From Ustilaginoidea virens (Eukaryota > Ascomycota > Sordariomycetes > Hypocreales > Clavicipitaceae): DNA of 64,000 nucleotides. The stretch spans positions 3,410,001 to 3,474,000 of the forward strand of contig NC_057320.1 of NCBI RefSeq assembly GCF_000687475.1, read 5' to 3'. This document shows, piece by piece, positions 1 to 11,766 of the stretch; within the stretch, counting starts at the first letter, position 1, and each line of letters opens with the position of its first letter. The notes below the pieces were generated by a model. It was not told the DNA's origin. It did no database searches and saw nothing but the letters and a program-made list of their open reading frames with translations. The position numbers and the translations under genes are program-made.

Positions 1-2
1 AG

Positions 3-1445
3 GCTAGATTGGTTGTTAAGGGTTTTATGCAAGTCGAAGGAAAGGACTTTCAGCATACCTATGCTTCTACCTCTATCCCACCTACCTGGAGGGTTATACT
101 GGCTTTGGCTGCTAGTAATAACTGGGAAATAGAGCAGATCGACTTTATAGGCGCCTTCCTAAATAGCGAACTTTCTGAGACCATTTATATGGATATTCCT
201 GACGGATTTCTTGAATTTACAGAGAGCCTACTACTAACTAATAGCGATAGCAAGCTTTGGTCTGATATTCAACGGCAACGGCTACTAACTTTACTTAAAG
301 AAGCCGGCTTTAATCCTTCTATTAAGCAAGCTATTTTACTAAAGAAGGCCCTATACGGGCTAAAACAAGCACCCCGCGAATGGCAACACCGGCTAAAAGA
401 CCTGATTTCTAGTGAAGGCTTCTTACCTTTAGCATCTGATGCTGCCGTCTTTTATAATAAGCAAACCAGCACCTTTATCGTCACTTATGTTGACGACTGC
501 CTATTAGTTGGTCCAAATATAACTTATATTAACCAGCTAAAAAGGAAATTCCATAAGGTCTATGCTATAGAAGACCGCGGTCCGGCTTCCTTCTTCCTAG
601 GCGTACAGATTATACGAAATAGGAAGGAAGGTCTATTGTGGCTACACCAAGCCCAATTTATAGCAGAGGTCTTAGCTAAATTCGGCTTACAGGATACTAA
701 ACCTCAGCTAATTCCACTTCAACCAGGGATTCTGAATGAATCTAGTGGAAAAGACCTCAGCCCTACTGATCAGAGCCTTTATCAGAGCCTTACTGGCACT
801 ATAATGTGGCTTATGATGATGACTAGGCCCGACCTAGCATTTCCTACCCAATACCTCTCTCGGTTCATGTCTAAGGCAACTAATGTGCATTTAAATGCTG
901 CGAAAGGCAGCTTTAGCTACCTTAAAGGCACTGAGAACCTAGCTATTTGCTTTACTAAAAGCAATCAACAGCCTATTATAACCGCTTATTCTGATAGCGA
1001 TTTTGCTGGCTGTAAAGAAACCTCTAAATCTACTGGAGGCTTCCTTACTACTATTAATAGTGGTCCTATTAGCTGGCGTTCTAAGCGAGCCTCTTTAGTA
1101 GTGCTATCTACTTTAGAAGCTGAATCTGATGCATTACTTGAGACTATCCGAGAGGTCCAGTGGCTTTCTAACCTTTTTAAGGAGCTGGAAATCGATATTC
1201 TACGCCCTATACCGTTATACTGCGATAATCAGGGCTCCATTTCGAATTCTAATGACCCTAATCAGCACGCTCGCACTAAGCATACGCTATTAAAATTCCG
1301 GTATATTAGGGAGCAAGCCCAGCTGGGCTTAGTTAAAATTACCTACTTACCTACTAATAGTATGCCTGCTGATGGTCTTACGAAGCCACTGCCGGGCCCT
1401 AAATTTACTAGGTTCCGCGAGTTACTAGGTCTTAGGGCCTGCTAA
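3..1445 (+). CDS. Copia-type Pol polyprotein, C-terminal part (reverse transcriptase and RNase H), cut by the window edge
   Basis: This is the C-terminal half of a Ty1/copia Pol polyprotein. It opens inside the RT fingers (ARLVVKGFMQVEG) with no start in the window, so the 5' part lies off the left edge. Visible motifs in order are LYGLKQAPREW, the RT catalytic YVDDCLLVG, RNase H AYSDSDFAGC with the SKSTGG segment, TLEAESDA, YCDNQGS, and the closing ADGLTKPL. The frame is open to a TAA at 1443-1445, followed by a purine tract and the 3' LTR. The same region in the second copy (9,454 bases downstream) is full of stops, so this copy either escaped RIP or inserted later. Whether the whole element is intact cannot be seen. 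Confidence 0.95.
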   Translation, partial: ARLVVKGFMQVEGKDFQHTYASTSIPPTWRVILALAASNNWEIEQIDFIGAFLNSELSETIYMDIPDGFLEFTESLLLTNSDSKLWSDIQRQRLLTLLKEAGFNPSIKQAILLKKALYGLKQAPREWQHRLKDLISSEGFLPLASDAAVFYNKQTSTFIVTYVDDCLLVGPNITYINQLKRKFHKVYAIEDRGPASFFLGVQIIRNRKEGLLWLHQAQFIAEVLAKFGLQDTKPQLIPLQPGILNESSGKDLSPTDQSLYQSLTGTIMWLMMMTRPDLAFPTQYLSRFMSKATNVHLNAAKGSFSYLKGTENLAICFTKSNQQPIITAYSDSDFAGCKETSKSTGGFLTTINSGPISWRSKRASLVVLSTLEAESDALLETIREVQWLSNLFKELEIDILRPIPLYCDNQGSISNSNDPNQHARTKHTLLKFRYIREQAQLGLVKITYLPTNSMPADGLTKPLPGPKFTRFRELLGLRAC

Positions 1446-1572
1446 CTTATACTAACTTATATTAACTTACTAAGGTTTTTCCTATGTTTTTCCTTAGCAC
1501 TTTTATTGCATTTTCTTTCACTATCCTTTATACGACGATTAGCTTGCTATTACAGTAGCTAATCAGAGGGGG

Positions 1573-2292
1573 TGTTAAAATCCTATAGTAGCCTACTAGG
1601 CTGCTGGCCTAATACCCTACTGGCTTACTGACTTTTTGGCCCTTATACCGCCTCTTAGACTTACGGTAGTCTTTCTTACCTTAGGCCTTTGCCTTTTACC
1701 TTAAGGATTTTCAGTGGATTATTTACTGTATATCAAGTAAGGTAGGCCTTGTTAAAAAGGTGTGGCATTGCTAAATTAGCGTGGTGGGCCTACTAGTGTG
1801 GTGGCGGCCTACTAGTGTGGTGGCTAGTCTACTAGTGTGGTGGGTAGTCACTAGCGTGGTGGCTAATTACTAGTGCGGTGGTTAGAGTGGTTAGAAAGGC
1901 CGGATATAGTGGGGCTGCTGACGTATCATATACGTGGCATAGTGAGCATTACGGGGAGCTATCTTACTGGCTACCCTGAATGCCTGGGCCCACCCCTCCT
2001 TCGTGTATATATAGGATAGCTTTCCCCCTTCTTTCTAGATAGTTGAAGGGCAGCACAATCGAGTCTGTTAATGCACTATATGCCTCTTAACTTCCACCTT
2101 CCCTGCGTTTCTGGTTATCTTATATTTGCCTTGCCTTTACACTTGCCCTGCTTTATAGCACTTGTATAGTCTTAGGACTTAGTGAAAAATCTAGTATTTA
2201 TACTAAGATTAGTTCACAGGTCGCAGACAGTCTTATGCCATCTAGCTAGCTAGTAAGGCTTTGCTTTTATAGTGACCTTGAGAATTGCAATA
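1573..2292 (+). repeat. 3' LTR of the left Copia element
   Basis: The repeat starts TGTTAAAATC directly after the purine tract AGAGGGGG and ends TTGCAATA. It matches both LTRs of the complete element downstream (4,411-5,154 and 11,018-11,761) but is about 24 bp shorter. Part of the length variation comes from an internal degenerate minisatellite (TACTAGTGTGGTGG-like units, about 1,780-1,890). Confidence 0.9.
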
Positions 2293-2863
2293 GTAGGCCT
2301 TGCTAAAAAGGTGTGGTATTGCTAAATTAGCGTGGTGGGCCTACTAGTGTGGTGGCGGCCTACTAGTGTGGTGGCTAGTCCACTAGTGTGGTGGGTAGTC
2401 ACTAGCGTGGTGGCTAGTTACTAGTGTGGTGACTAGTTACTAGTGCGGTGGTTAGGGTGGTTGGAAAGGCTGGATATAGTGGGGCTGCTGACGTATTATA
2501 TACGTGGCAAAGCGAGCATTACGGGGAGCTTTCTTACTGGCTACCTTGGATGCCTGGGCCCACCCCTCCTTCGTGTATATATAGGATAGCTTTTCCCTTT
2601 CTTTCTAGATAGTAGAAGGGCAGCACAATCGAGTCTGTTAATGCACTATATGCCTCTTAACTTTTTACCTTCCCTGCGTTTTCTGGTTATCTTATATTTG
2701 CCTTGCCTTTACACTTGCCCTGCTTTATAGCACTTGTATAGTCTTAGGACTTGGTGAAAAATCTAGTATTATACTAAGATTAGTTCACAGGTCGCAGACA
2801 GTCTTGTGCCATCTAGCTAGCTAGTAAGGCTCTGCTTTTATAGTGACCTTGAGAATTGCAATA
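2293..2863 (+). repeat. 5'-truncated second LTR copy in tandem with the 3' LTR
   Basis: Directly after the terminal TTGCAATA of the 3' LTR the sequence resumes at an internal LTR position (GTAGGCCTTG, equivalent to position 1,742) and runs to a second TTGCAATA at 2,863. About 571 bp are thus duplicated head to tail. The complete Copia element in this window has single LTRs. Template switching in reverse transcription or unequal recombination between LTRs could produce it. Confidence 0.85.
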
Positions 2864-4405
2864 GAAGTGTCTGCTTATAAGAAAATTATTGATTTACTGC
2901 AGTAAACCGAATCTATATCTGCCTCTATATTATGATATAGATAAGTGGGTTTAATTGAATTATTATTTATATCTCGGAAGTTATAAACCATACGAAAAAC
3001 CTTTTTGGATAATAAGACTTTCTTTTGTCTTAGTTTATTAATAAAAAGCGTTAGTGCTATTTATTTAGAAATATCTCGATATATTATTACTGCTTTCTCT
3101 ATTACTAGGAAAACCTTTTTAGAGAATTATTAATGAGCTATTATATAGTAAAACTATTTTATTTTCTTTGGTTTAGCATTTAGTATAAGAGGGATATAGT
3201 ATTATATTAAGTCTGTAGTGCGAATATCCTTTAGTTTGTGAATAAAATAGTCCTTATATGTATAGTATAACCGTTTAATAAGCATTTATTAAGTTATTAA
3301 CCCTACCCTATTCCCTAACGAAATACTAGATTATTTAAATTATAAATAGACTATTTTATCTGGTATAGTTATTAATAGTCGATTTATATATAAATTTCGA
3401 AATCGAAAGGGATACCCCTTTAAAAGTGGTTTTCCTATATAAATTAGTAAGGTTAGTTGTCCAGCTTTATCTATCGGTATTATATATTCCATCTTTCTTC
3501 TATTACTATTAATTCCTATAGTGTACTATAGTTTTAAGAAGTTAAATATCTTTAAATTAGGTAAATACTTTATCGGTTTTATATTAGAAAGGTATATCTT
3601 ATCCTCCTATTCTTAGTACTAATAATCGTTACTAATTAATATACGAAAAATTTCGAATAAATCTAATTTTTAATCCTTTTATCTCTTTAGATTATTTTCT
3701 TCTTTTTATTTAATCGTCTATTTGAATTTAGAACCTTTATTTTCTCTTTCTTTAATTATTATAAAAATAATATTCTTCCTAATATAGGAGTATCTTCCTT
3801 TACTCTATCGGTTAAATTGACTTTATATAAGTTTCTAATTATTAGGAATTAGTTTAAAAGACGCTAAGTAGTAAAGCAATAAGTTTATTAATAATGGTTT
3901 CTATAATACTAAGGCTTTCGAATTATTAATTCCTTTATTTATTCTATTAATCCCTTTTATACCTAATACTATTTTAAGTTCCTCTATAATTAGCTTTTAT
4001 TAGTATTATAAAGTAAAAATCTGCGAATAATTGCTAGCCTTATTATCTGTGGTAATTAGTTTTTCGATAAAGTAGTATATATATCTATAGCGACTATTGC
4101 TAATTTATAAGCTTCTTCGTTTATATTTCGTAGAGTCTTTTCAACTTCTTTTAGAATTTTTCGGTTATCCTTAATAAACTTAACCTTATTATTAGAGGAG
4201 GTCTATTTTGGAGAAACTAAATATCGAATTTTAACTTATTAGAATAGGTCTAGGTATAGGTATATCGGCAGAACCTATAAGACTCCTCTTATGCCTTTAA
4301 GCGTAAGTTTATCTTCTCTATAGTATTCTACTGTATTTATTCTTTGCAGCTAAATCTTTCCTAATAAAATATCCTATTCTTCTTAAGCTGGTATAATATA
4401 AAAGC
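2864..4405 (-). mobile_element. Older LTR-retroelement relic, part B: end of protease and start of reverse transcriptase
   Basis: Read on the minus strand, this AT-rich stretch keeps one dominant frame broken by TAA/TAG codons where CAA, CAG or TGG is expected, as RIP would leave. Near 4,348-4,374 it reads DILLGK-I-stop-L, matching the protease-end motif DILLGxxWL. Toward the left end it reads FRMVYNFRDINN, then IKPTY, then a degraded FLxADTS, resembling motifs of an RT palm in Gypsy-like Pol. The frame stops abruptly at 2,864 against the Copia LTR, so the rest of RT should lie beyond the left Copia element, outside the window. Family assignment is by motif only. Confidence 0.7.
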
Positions 4406-4410
4406 ATACT

Positions 4411-5154
4411 TGTTAAAATCCTATAGTAGCCTACTAGGCTGCTGGCCTTATGCCCTACTGGCCTACTAACCTTCTGGCCCTTATACCGCCTCTTGGACTT
4501 ATGGTAGTATTACCTTAGGCCTTTGCCTTCTACCTTAAGGATTTTCAGTGGATTATTTACTGTATATCAAGTAAGGTAGGCCTTGTTGAAAAGGTGTGGC
4601 ATTGCTAAATTAGCGTGGTTGCCTACTAGCGTGGTGGCGGCCTACTAGCGTGGTGTGGCATTGCTAAATTAGCGTAGTGGCCTACTAGCGTGGTGGCTAG
4701 TCCACTAGTGTGGTGGTTAGTTACTAGTGCGGTGACTAATTACTAGTGCGGTGGTTAGGGTGGTTGGAAAGGTCGGATATAGCGGGGTTGCTGACGTATC
4801 ATAGCGAGCATTATGGGGAGCTTTCTTACTGGCTACCTTGGATGCCTGGGCCCACCCCTCCTTCGTGTATATATAGGATAGCTTTTCCCCTTCTTTCTAG
4901 ATAGTAGAAGGGCAGCACAATCGAACCTGTTAATGCACTATATGCCTCTTAACTTCCACCTTCCCTGCGTTTTTGGTTATCTTATATTTGCCTTGCCTTT
5001 ACACTTGCCCTGCTTTATAGCACTTGTATAGTCTTAGGACTTAGTGAAAAATCTAGTATTTATACTAAGATTAGTTCACAGGTTGCAGACAGTCTTGTGC
5101 TATCTAGCTAGCTAGTAAGGCTCTGCTTTTATAGTAACCTTAAGAATTGCAATA
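4411..5154 (+). repeat. 5' LTR of the complete Copia element
   Basis: 744 bp, TGTTAAAATC to TTGCAATA, preceded by ATACT. It contains a run of degenerate ACTAGTGTGGTGG-type units (about 4,615-4,755) and a TATATATAGGATAG stretch near 4,867-4,880 that could serve as a TATA element (inference). Confidence 0.92.
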
Positions 5155-5168
5155 GGTTATAAGCCTGG
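5155..5168 (+). other. Primer binding site for a half tRNA-iMet
   Basis: The 14 bases directly after the 5' LTR read GGTTATAAGCCTGG. This is the complement of the anticodon-arm segment of fungal initiator tRNA-Met, except for one G-to-A change at 5,161. Copia elements are known to prime from a tRNA-iMet half cleaved in the anticodon loop, not from the tRNA 3' end. Confidence 0.75.
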
Positions 5169-5928
5169 GTTTTACTTCTTTGTTTTAACCCTACCTTTTT
5201 GTGTTCACCCCTTGGTCTCTTTTGCTTATTAGTACTACTAATATAGCTATCCTTTGGTATCTTCGGCTTACCCTTATTAACTTCGGCTTACCTATTATCA
5301 CCTTTGGCTTACCTTTATTACCTACGGTATTACCCTACGGCAATTAACGGCGTACCTAACGGCAACTTATAGCGTAACCTTACGGCACTTTTAGCGTAAC
5401 CTTACGTTATTTTTGGCGTAACCTACGGCACCTACGGATTTTATAGTGTGATATCTACTATACTATACCACTGTATAATACCTTTGCACCTAGTGTACGA
5501 TACCTACTATACTATACGGCACCTATTATACTCTTCCACTTATAGCACTTTTGGTATAGCATTTACGGCACCTTTTATATTACGGCACCTATAGCACCTA
5601 CGGCACCCACGGCACCTACGGCACCTACGGCACTTACGGCACCTTTATATTACGGCACCATATAAGCACCTTGAATACCAACGCTATAATACGGACTTGC
5701 ACAACGCCTACGGCATCCGTGCTTTTTTATATTGAGACCTGCCGCTATATTCTGCGGTTACCTTTTATAGTAGGCTACTAGCCACTATATTTACTAGCTG
5801 TCTAGCTAGTTACTCGGTTATTTTACCAGTTATTCGACTATTTTGCTAGCTATTTAGCTAGTTATTCCTCTGTTTTTACAACTATCGGCACTATTTTTCA
5901 ACGGATTTTTAAACCCTTTTTGCCCACT
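5169..5928 (+). repeat. Copia leader with ACGGCACCT-type tandem repeats
   Basis: The untranslated leader between primer site and gag holds imperfect tandem units of ACGGCACCT or TTACGGCACC type, densest at about 5,560-5,665, and looser CTTCGGCTTACC units around 5,260-5,320. No reading frame is supported. The stretch may contain packaging signals, but nothing in the sequence shows this. Confidence 0.6.
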
Positions 5929-8900
5929 ATGGTAGAGTTAGGATCCTATAAGGTCCCTGAATCCGATACTGAAGTTGATACTAATGCACAGCTATAGCTA
6001 GATATGGACGATATAAAATCCCAGATAAATATACTAACTGACCTTATACAGGGCCTAGTTAGTAGGCAAAATAACAATACCTAGGCTACCTAGGCTACTA
6101 ATAAGAAGCCTACTAAAGCTACTGAAGCTAGACCTTCCACTAAGACTACTACTAAAGATGATGATAGTGAAGCTGACGTTATGGAAATCGACTAACCTTC
6201 TACTCTTATAAAATATAAAGGTAAAGAGCCTATTTATATAACGCTACTAACAACTATCACCAACTAAATTAGTGATGGGGCTATTAAGGAATTAGCTAAG
6301 ACTACCAACCGCTTTAAGGAGTCCCAAAAGCTAAAAAGCCCCTATAATTTCGACTAGTGGAAGCAGGCCCTTACAATACAACTCAGGGCCTTTAAAATAG
6401 CTAATTTTGTCAACGACCCCTCTATAGTAAGGCACTTTGATGAGTCTAAGCAGGCACTTTTACTACTAATACTAAAGAATAGCTATAGTAAAGAAGCTGT
6501 AGAGGCTATAGATTGGTGTAATGACCCAAAGGAAGCCTACCTTTTACTAGTAGCCTAGTACTACCACTCACCAGAAGTACAGCAGGCACACTTATACCCT
6601 ACATTTCACACCCTTACATTTACCGGTTATAAAGGCACTTTAGAGGCTTTTAATAGCGAATTTAATAGCTATATATCTCGCCTCAGAATCCTAGGTTCTA
6701 AGATCGACTCTTTTAACCAAGTTAACTAGTATCTTTGGGCTGTAGAGGGGGTATTTACCTGCTGGACTGAACGCCAACACTCTATGATTAGGGCTTATAG
6801 CGCCCAAGGTGTTATTAATAGCAGCAAATTTAACCTCTAGTATTTTATGGTTGACCTACTAGAAGAATAGCATTCTAAAGGGTCTAATAAGGTAGCTACT
6901 AATAATAACCCTAAGCAGCTTAAGGCTTCTAAGGACTCTAAGAATAAAGGGTCTACTAATACCGCTTCTACTAATAATAATAGCAAGAATAATTCTACTA
7001 ATAATAGGAAAAAGAAGTAGCAATAGAAGAAGAAATAGGACTGCAGCAAACAGCAAAATATTGAGGCTTTTATTATAGGCAACTATAATACTTAGGATAT
7101 TAATATATCTTATTCTTCTTCATCTATATCCACTGATATAAGCTATAGTATTAAATCAGGCGGTAAGACCCCTAAGGATGCCCTCCTTTACGATACAGGC
7201 TCCACTTATCATATTGTTAATAATAAGAAGCATTTTACCACTTTTCACTACTTTGAGAAGGATGATAAGCCTATTATTACTACTAGTGGTGGCCTTATTT
7301 CCCCTACTAATTGGGGCACGGCACGATTTACTATGCTATAAGGCGTTAATCCCACCAAATAGGGTATTATAGAGCTTAAGAATGCCCTATATATTCCTAC
7401 CTTAGATATTAATATTATTAGCGGTATAAAGCACTATGCCGCTAAAGGGGTATTAATTAAAAATCAGCTTTAGTCAGCAAGCCGTAAATGCATCGGTATT
7501 TTTAACTTTGAAAAATACGGCTTTTTCCTTCTATAGAAAGGAATAGACACACTACTACTGCATCAACCTTGCAGCCATTATACTGTTACTAATAGTATAA
7601 CAGTAGAGGTCCCCAGCCCTATTAACCCTGCTGATTATAGTGATCCTGAGGATACCACTATTACCCCTATTCCTACTACTGCAACTAGTAAGGAACCTGT
7701 AGAGGCTACTAGCCCTACTACTAACTCTCCCGCTATTACGACTAGCGAAGAGCCCGCTATTACGATTAGCGAAAATCCCGTAGTAGCTACTAGCCCTACT
7801 CCTGCCCCTATAGCTGCTGATACAGAATATCAGAAGTTATTACAGTTAGCCGGCATTTGGCATGTACGGCTAGGGCATATAGGTATTCAGCTACTTAAAA
7901 AGACTTATGCTAATACCCCTGGTCTTCCTAACCTTAATAAGGTTAAAGATGCTGATTTTCGCTGCCTAGCCTGTATACAGGCTAAGAAGGTTAGAAGACC
8001 TTCTAAAGATGCGATTCCAAATCCAGCTAAATGCCTGGATATTATAGAAGGTGATACTTTTGCTATATCACCTATGCTATATAATAAACGACCTATTGCC
8101 CTTATATTAGTAGATAGAAAATCCCGATTTCGTTGGCTATACTTACTGCCTAATAGGGAAGGCACTATTGTATTTAAAGCATTACAGAGCTTTATACAGA
8201 GCCTATAGGTCAGATATGGTAAAACGCCTGTTGAATTCCACTATAATGGTGGAAATGAAATCAATAAAATGCTTAGTGATTGGCTTGTCGAATAGGGTAT
8301 AACTTTTAATATATCTTGCCCTTATATTCACGAACAAAACGGCCTAGCTAAGCGGTCTATTAGGGTTATAGCTGATAGGCTACGTGCTACTATAGCCTGG
8401 TTAAGGCTTCCATCTAACCTCTGGTCTACTGTAATTACTAGCGTTGTTATGCTAGTAAATATAACAGCTGTTACTAATAGACCTTTTAGCCCCTATCAGG
8501 AGCTATTAAAGGATTATAACCATATTACGCCGGAGCACTACCCTGATCTTATTAACCTTAGGGCCATTGGAGCAGCTATTAAAGTACTTATACCATACGA
8601 AAAGCGTGTAAAAAGCCGCAAATTAGTGCCCTATACCGAGCCTAGTAGGCTCCTTGCCACTCTAGGTAATAATACTTACCTAGTCTACCTTCTAAAGAAG
8701 AAGGTTGTTACTAAAACAACTTTTATTACCTTTATTCATTAAAATGAAGGTATAGGCCCTATTTCTAATGGCCTAGAAGGAGACTTTCATAGAGGGCAAA
8801 ATATAGGTTCAGAGGGGGTATTTAGCAGAGAACCTGCTATTTTATTGGATGACCTAGAAAGCATTCCTGACCCTACTAACTCTACTAACCTTACTAGCAT

Positions 8901-10896
8901 TACTAACACTAATGCTATACCGGATGACCTAGAAAGTATGCCGGACCCTACTAATACTAGCGTTATTAATACTAATGCTACTTTAGATAACTATCCTACC
9001 TTAGATAACCGTCCTATATTATAGTCCCCGGCTACTGTAAAGGATAACCTTATAGATATCCTTACTAGCCTTACTCCTGCCGACCTTACTAGCCCTGCTG
9101 GCCCTGCTGGCCTTGCTATACCTGCTAGCCCTACCGACCCTACTAGCCCTACCGACTTATTCCCTAATCAGGATTTATACCACCTGATATGGGATTCCTG
9201 CTATGCAGCTAAGCGTAAGCTAGCTAAAAAGGCCCCTAATAGTACGCCTAATAGCTAGAAGGATGTATTACGATGCCCTAAAAAAGAAAAAGACCTTTGG
9301 ATAAAGGCACTATTTAAGGAATTCGAGCAGCTTTTAGATACTAAAGTTTTCTAGTTTATTCCTAAGTCTAGCGTTCCTATTGATAGGAAAATTATACGCA
9401 ATAGGCCTGTTTTTCGGGTTAAAAAGGATGCTAATAATCAGCCTATAAAATATAAGGCTAGATTAGTTGTCAAGGGCTTTATGCAGGTCGAAGGAAAGGA
9501 CTTCTAGCATACTTATGCTTCTACCTCTATCCCACCCACCTAGAGGGTTATATTAGCTTTAGCTGCTAGTAATAACTGGGAAATAGAGCAGATCGACTTT
9601 ATAGGCGCCTTCCTAAATAGCGAACTTTCTAAGACTATTTATATGGATATCCCTAATAGATTTCTTGAATTTACGGAAAGTCTACTAACTGATAGCAAGC
9701 TTTGGTCTAATATACAGTGCTAACGGCTACTAACTTTACTTAAAGAAGCTGGATTTAACCCTTCTATTAAGCAAGCTATCTTGCTAAAGAAGGCCCTATA
9801 CGGGCTAAAATAAGCACCCTGCGAATGGCAATACCGGCTAAAAGACCTGATTTCTAGTGAAGGTTTTTTACCTTTAGCTTCTAATGCTGCCGTCTTTTAT
9901 AATAAGCAAACCAGCACCTTTATCGTCACTTATATTGACGATTGCCTATTAGTTGGTCCAAATATAACTTATATTAACCAGCTAAAAAGGAAATTCCATA
10001 AGGTCTATACTATAGAAGACCGCGGTCCGGCTTCCTTCTTCCTAAGTGTATAGATTATACGAAATAGGAAGGAAGGTCTATTGTGGCTACACTAAGCCCA
10101 ATTTATAGCAGAGGTTTTAGCTAAATTCGGCTTATAGGATACTAAACCTCAGCTTATTCCACTTCAACCAGGGATTCTAAATGAATCTAGTAGAAAAGAT
10201 CTTAGCCCTACTGATCAGAGCCTTTATTAGAGCCTTACTGGCACTATAATGTGGCTTATAATAATAATTAAGCCCGACCTAGCATTTCCTATCCAATACC
10301 TTTCTCGGTTTATATCGAAAGCAACTAATGTGCATCTAAATGCTGCAAAAGGCAGCTTTAGTTACCTTAAAGGCACTGAGAACCTAGCTATTTGCTTTAG
10401 TGCTACTAAAAGCAACCAACAGCCTATTATAGCCGCTTATTCTAATAGCGACTTTGCTGGCTGTAAAGAAACCTCTAAATCTACTGGAGGCTTCCTGACT
10501 ACTATTAATAGTGGTCCTATTAGCTGGCGTTCTAAGCGAGCCTCTTTAGTAGTGCTATCTACTTTAGAAGCTGAATCTGATGCATTACTTAAGACTATCC
10601 GCGAGGTATAGTGGCTTTCTAACCTTTGTAAGGAGCTAGAAATTGATATTTTACGCCCTATACCGCTATACTGCGATAACTAGGGCTCTATTTCAAATTC
10701 TAACGACCCTAATTAGCACGCTCGCACTAAGCATACGCTATTAAAATTCCGGTATATTAGGGAGCAAGCCCAGCTGGGCTTGGTTAAAATTACCTATTTA
10801 CCTACTAATAGTATGCCTGCTGACGGTCTTACGAAGCCACTGCCGGGCCCTAAATTTACTAGGTTCCGCAAATTACTAGGTCTTAGGGCCTGCTAA
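5929..10896 (+). pseudogene. Degraded Copia gag-pol (gag, protease, integrase, RT, RNase H), one frame with many stops
   Basis: From the ATG at 5,929 to the TAA at 10,894-10,896 every recognisable domain lies in the same frame, so the parent was one gag-pol frame without frameshift. Order: gag; protease DTGSTYHIVN (about 7,192); pre-integrase WHVRLGHIG with CLACIQAK; integrase; the Copia-specific LYALK/YTEPSRLL region; RT with YIDDCLLVG; RNase H. Stops replace Gln or Trp, for example TAG at 9,505 for CAG and TAG at 9,541 for TGG relative to the intact left copy. The integrase catalytic Asp and Glu appear changed to Asn (8,245, NGGNE) and Lys (8,350, LAKRS). All fit C-to-T at CpA on either strand. 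Not functional. Confidence 0.92.
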
Positions 10897-11007
10897 CTTA
10901 TACTAACTTACTTTTACTAAGGTTTTTCTTATGTTTTTCCTTAGCACTTTTTACTGCATTTTCTTTCCCTATCCTTTATACGATTAGCTTGCTACTACAG
11001 TAGCTAA

Positions 11008-11017
11008 TCAGAGGGGG
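11008..11017 (+). other. Polypurine tract of the complete Copia element
   Basis: A purine-rich run ending AGAGGGGG lies immediately upstream of the 3' LTR. It is the expected plus-strand primer, and the same arrangement precedes the left element's LTR at 1,573. Confidence 0.8.
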
Positions 11018-11761
11018 TGTTAAAATCCTATAGTAGCCTACTAGGCTGCTAGCCTTATGCCCTACTGGCCTACTAACCTTCTGGCCCTTATACCGCCTCT
11101 TGGACTTATGGTAGTATTACTTTAGGCCTTTGCCTTCTACCTTAAGGATTTTCAGTGGATTATTTACTGTATATCAAGTAAGGTAGGCCTTGTTGAAAAG
11201 GTGTGGCATTGCTAAATTAGCGTGGTTGCCTACTAGCGTGGTGGCGGCCTACTAGCGTGGTGTGGCATTGCTAAATTAGCGTGGTGGCCTACTAGCGTGG
11301 TGGCTAGTCTACTAGTGTGGTGGTTAGTTACTAGTGCGGTGACTAATTACTAGTGCGGTGGTTAGGGTGGTTGGAAAGGTCGGATATAGCGGGGTTGCTG
11401 ACGTATCATAGCGAGCATTACGGGGAGCTTTCTTACTGGCTACCTTGGATGCCTGGGCCCACCCCTCCTTCGTGTATATATAGGATAGCTTTTCCCCTTC
11501 TTTCTAGATAGTAGAAGGGCAGCACAATCGAACCTGTTAATGCACTATATGCCTCTTAACTTCCACCTTCCCTGCGTTTTTGGTTATCTTATATTTGCCT
11601 TGCCTTTACACTTGCCCTGCTTTATAGCACTTGTATAGTCTTAGGACTTAGTGAAAAATCTAGTATTTATACTAAGATTAGTTCACAGGTCGCAGACAGT
11701 CTTGTGCCATCTAGCTAGCTAGTAAGGCTCTGCTTTTATAGTGACCTTGAGAATTGCAATA
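11018..11761 (+). repeat. 3' LTR of the complete Copia element
   Basis: 744 bp, the same length as the 5' LTR and nearly identical along its length. It ends TTGCAATA and is followed by the target duplication ATACT. Confidence 0.92.
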
Positions 11762-11766
11762 ATACT

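Larger units (their letters stand above)
4411..11761 (+). mobile_element. Complete RIP-mutated Ty1/copia LTR retrotransposon (7,351 bp)
   Basis: Two 744-bp LTRs (TGTTAAAATC to TTGCAATA) enclose a primer site, a repeat-rich leader, one degraded gag-pol frame and a purine tract. It is flanked by a perfect 5-bp target duplication ATACT at 4,406-4,410 and 11,762-11,766. Both LTRs have equal length and differ little, so the insertion is not very old. The coding part has many stops at former Gln and Trp codons and is dead. It interrupts the older minus-strand relic in its protease. Confidence 0.95.

Noticed and set aside
1780..1890. CRISPR-like array of short repeats
   Set aside because: The units are contiguous degenerate minisatellite copies inside Copia LTRs without unique spacers, in a eukaryotic genome.
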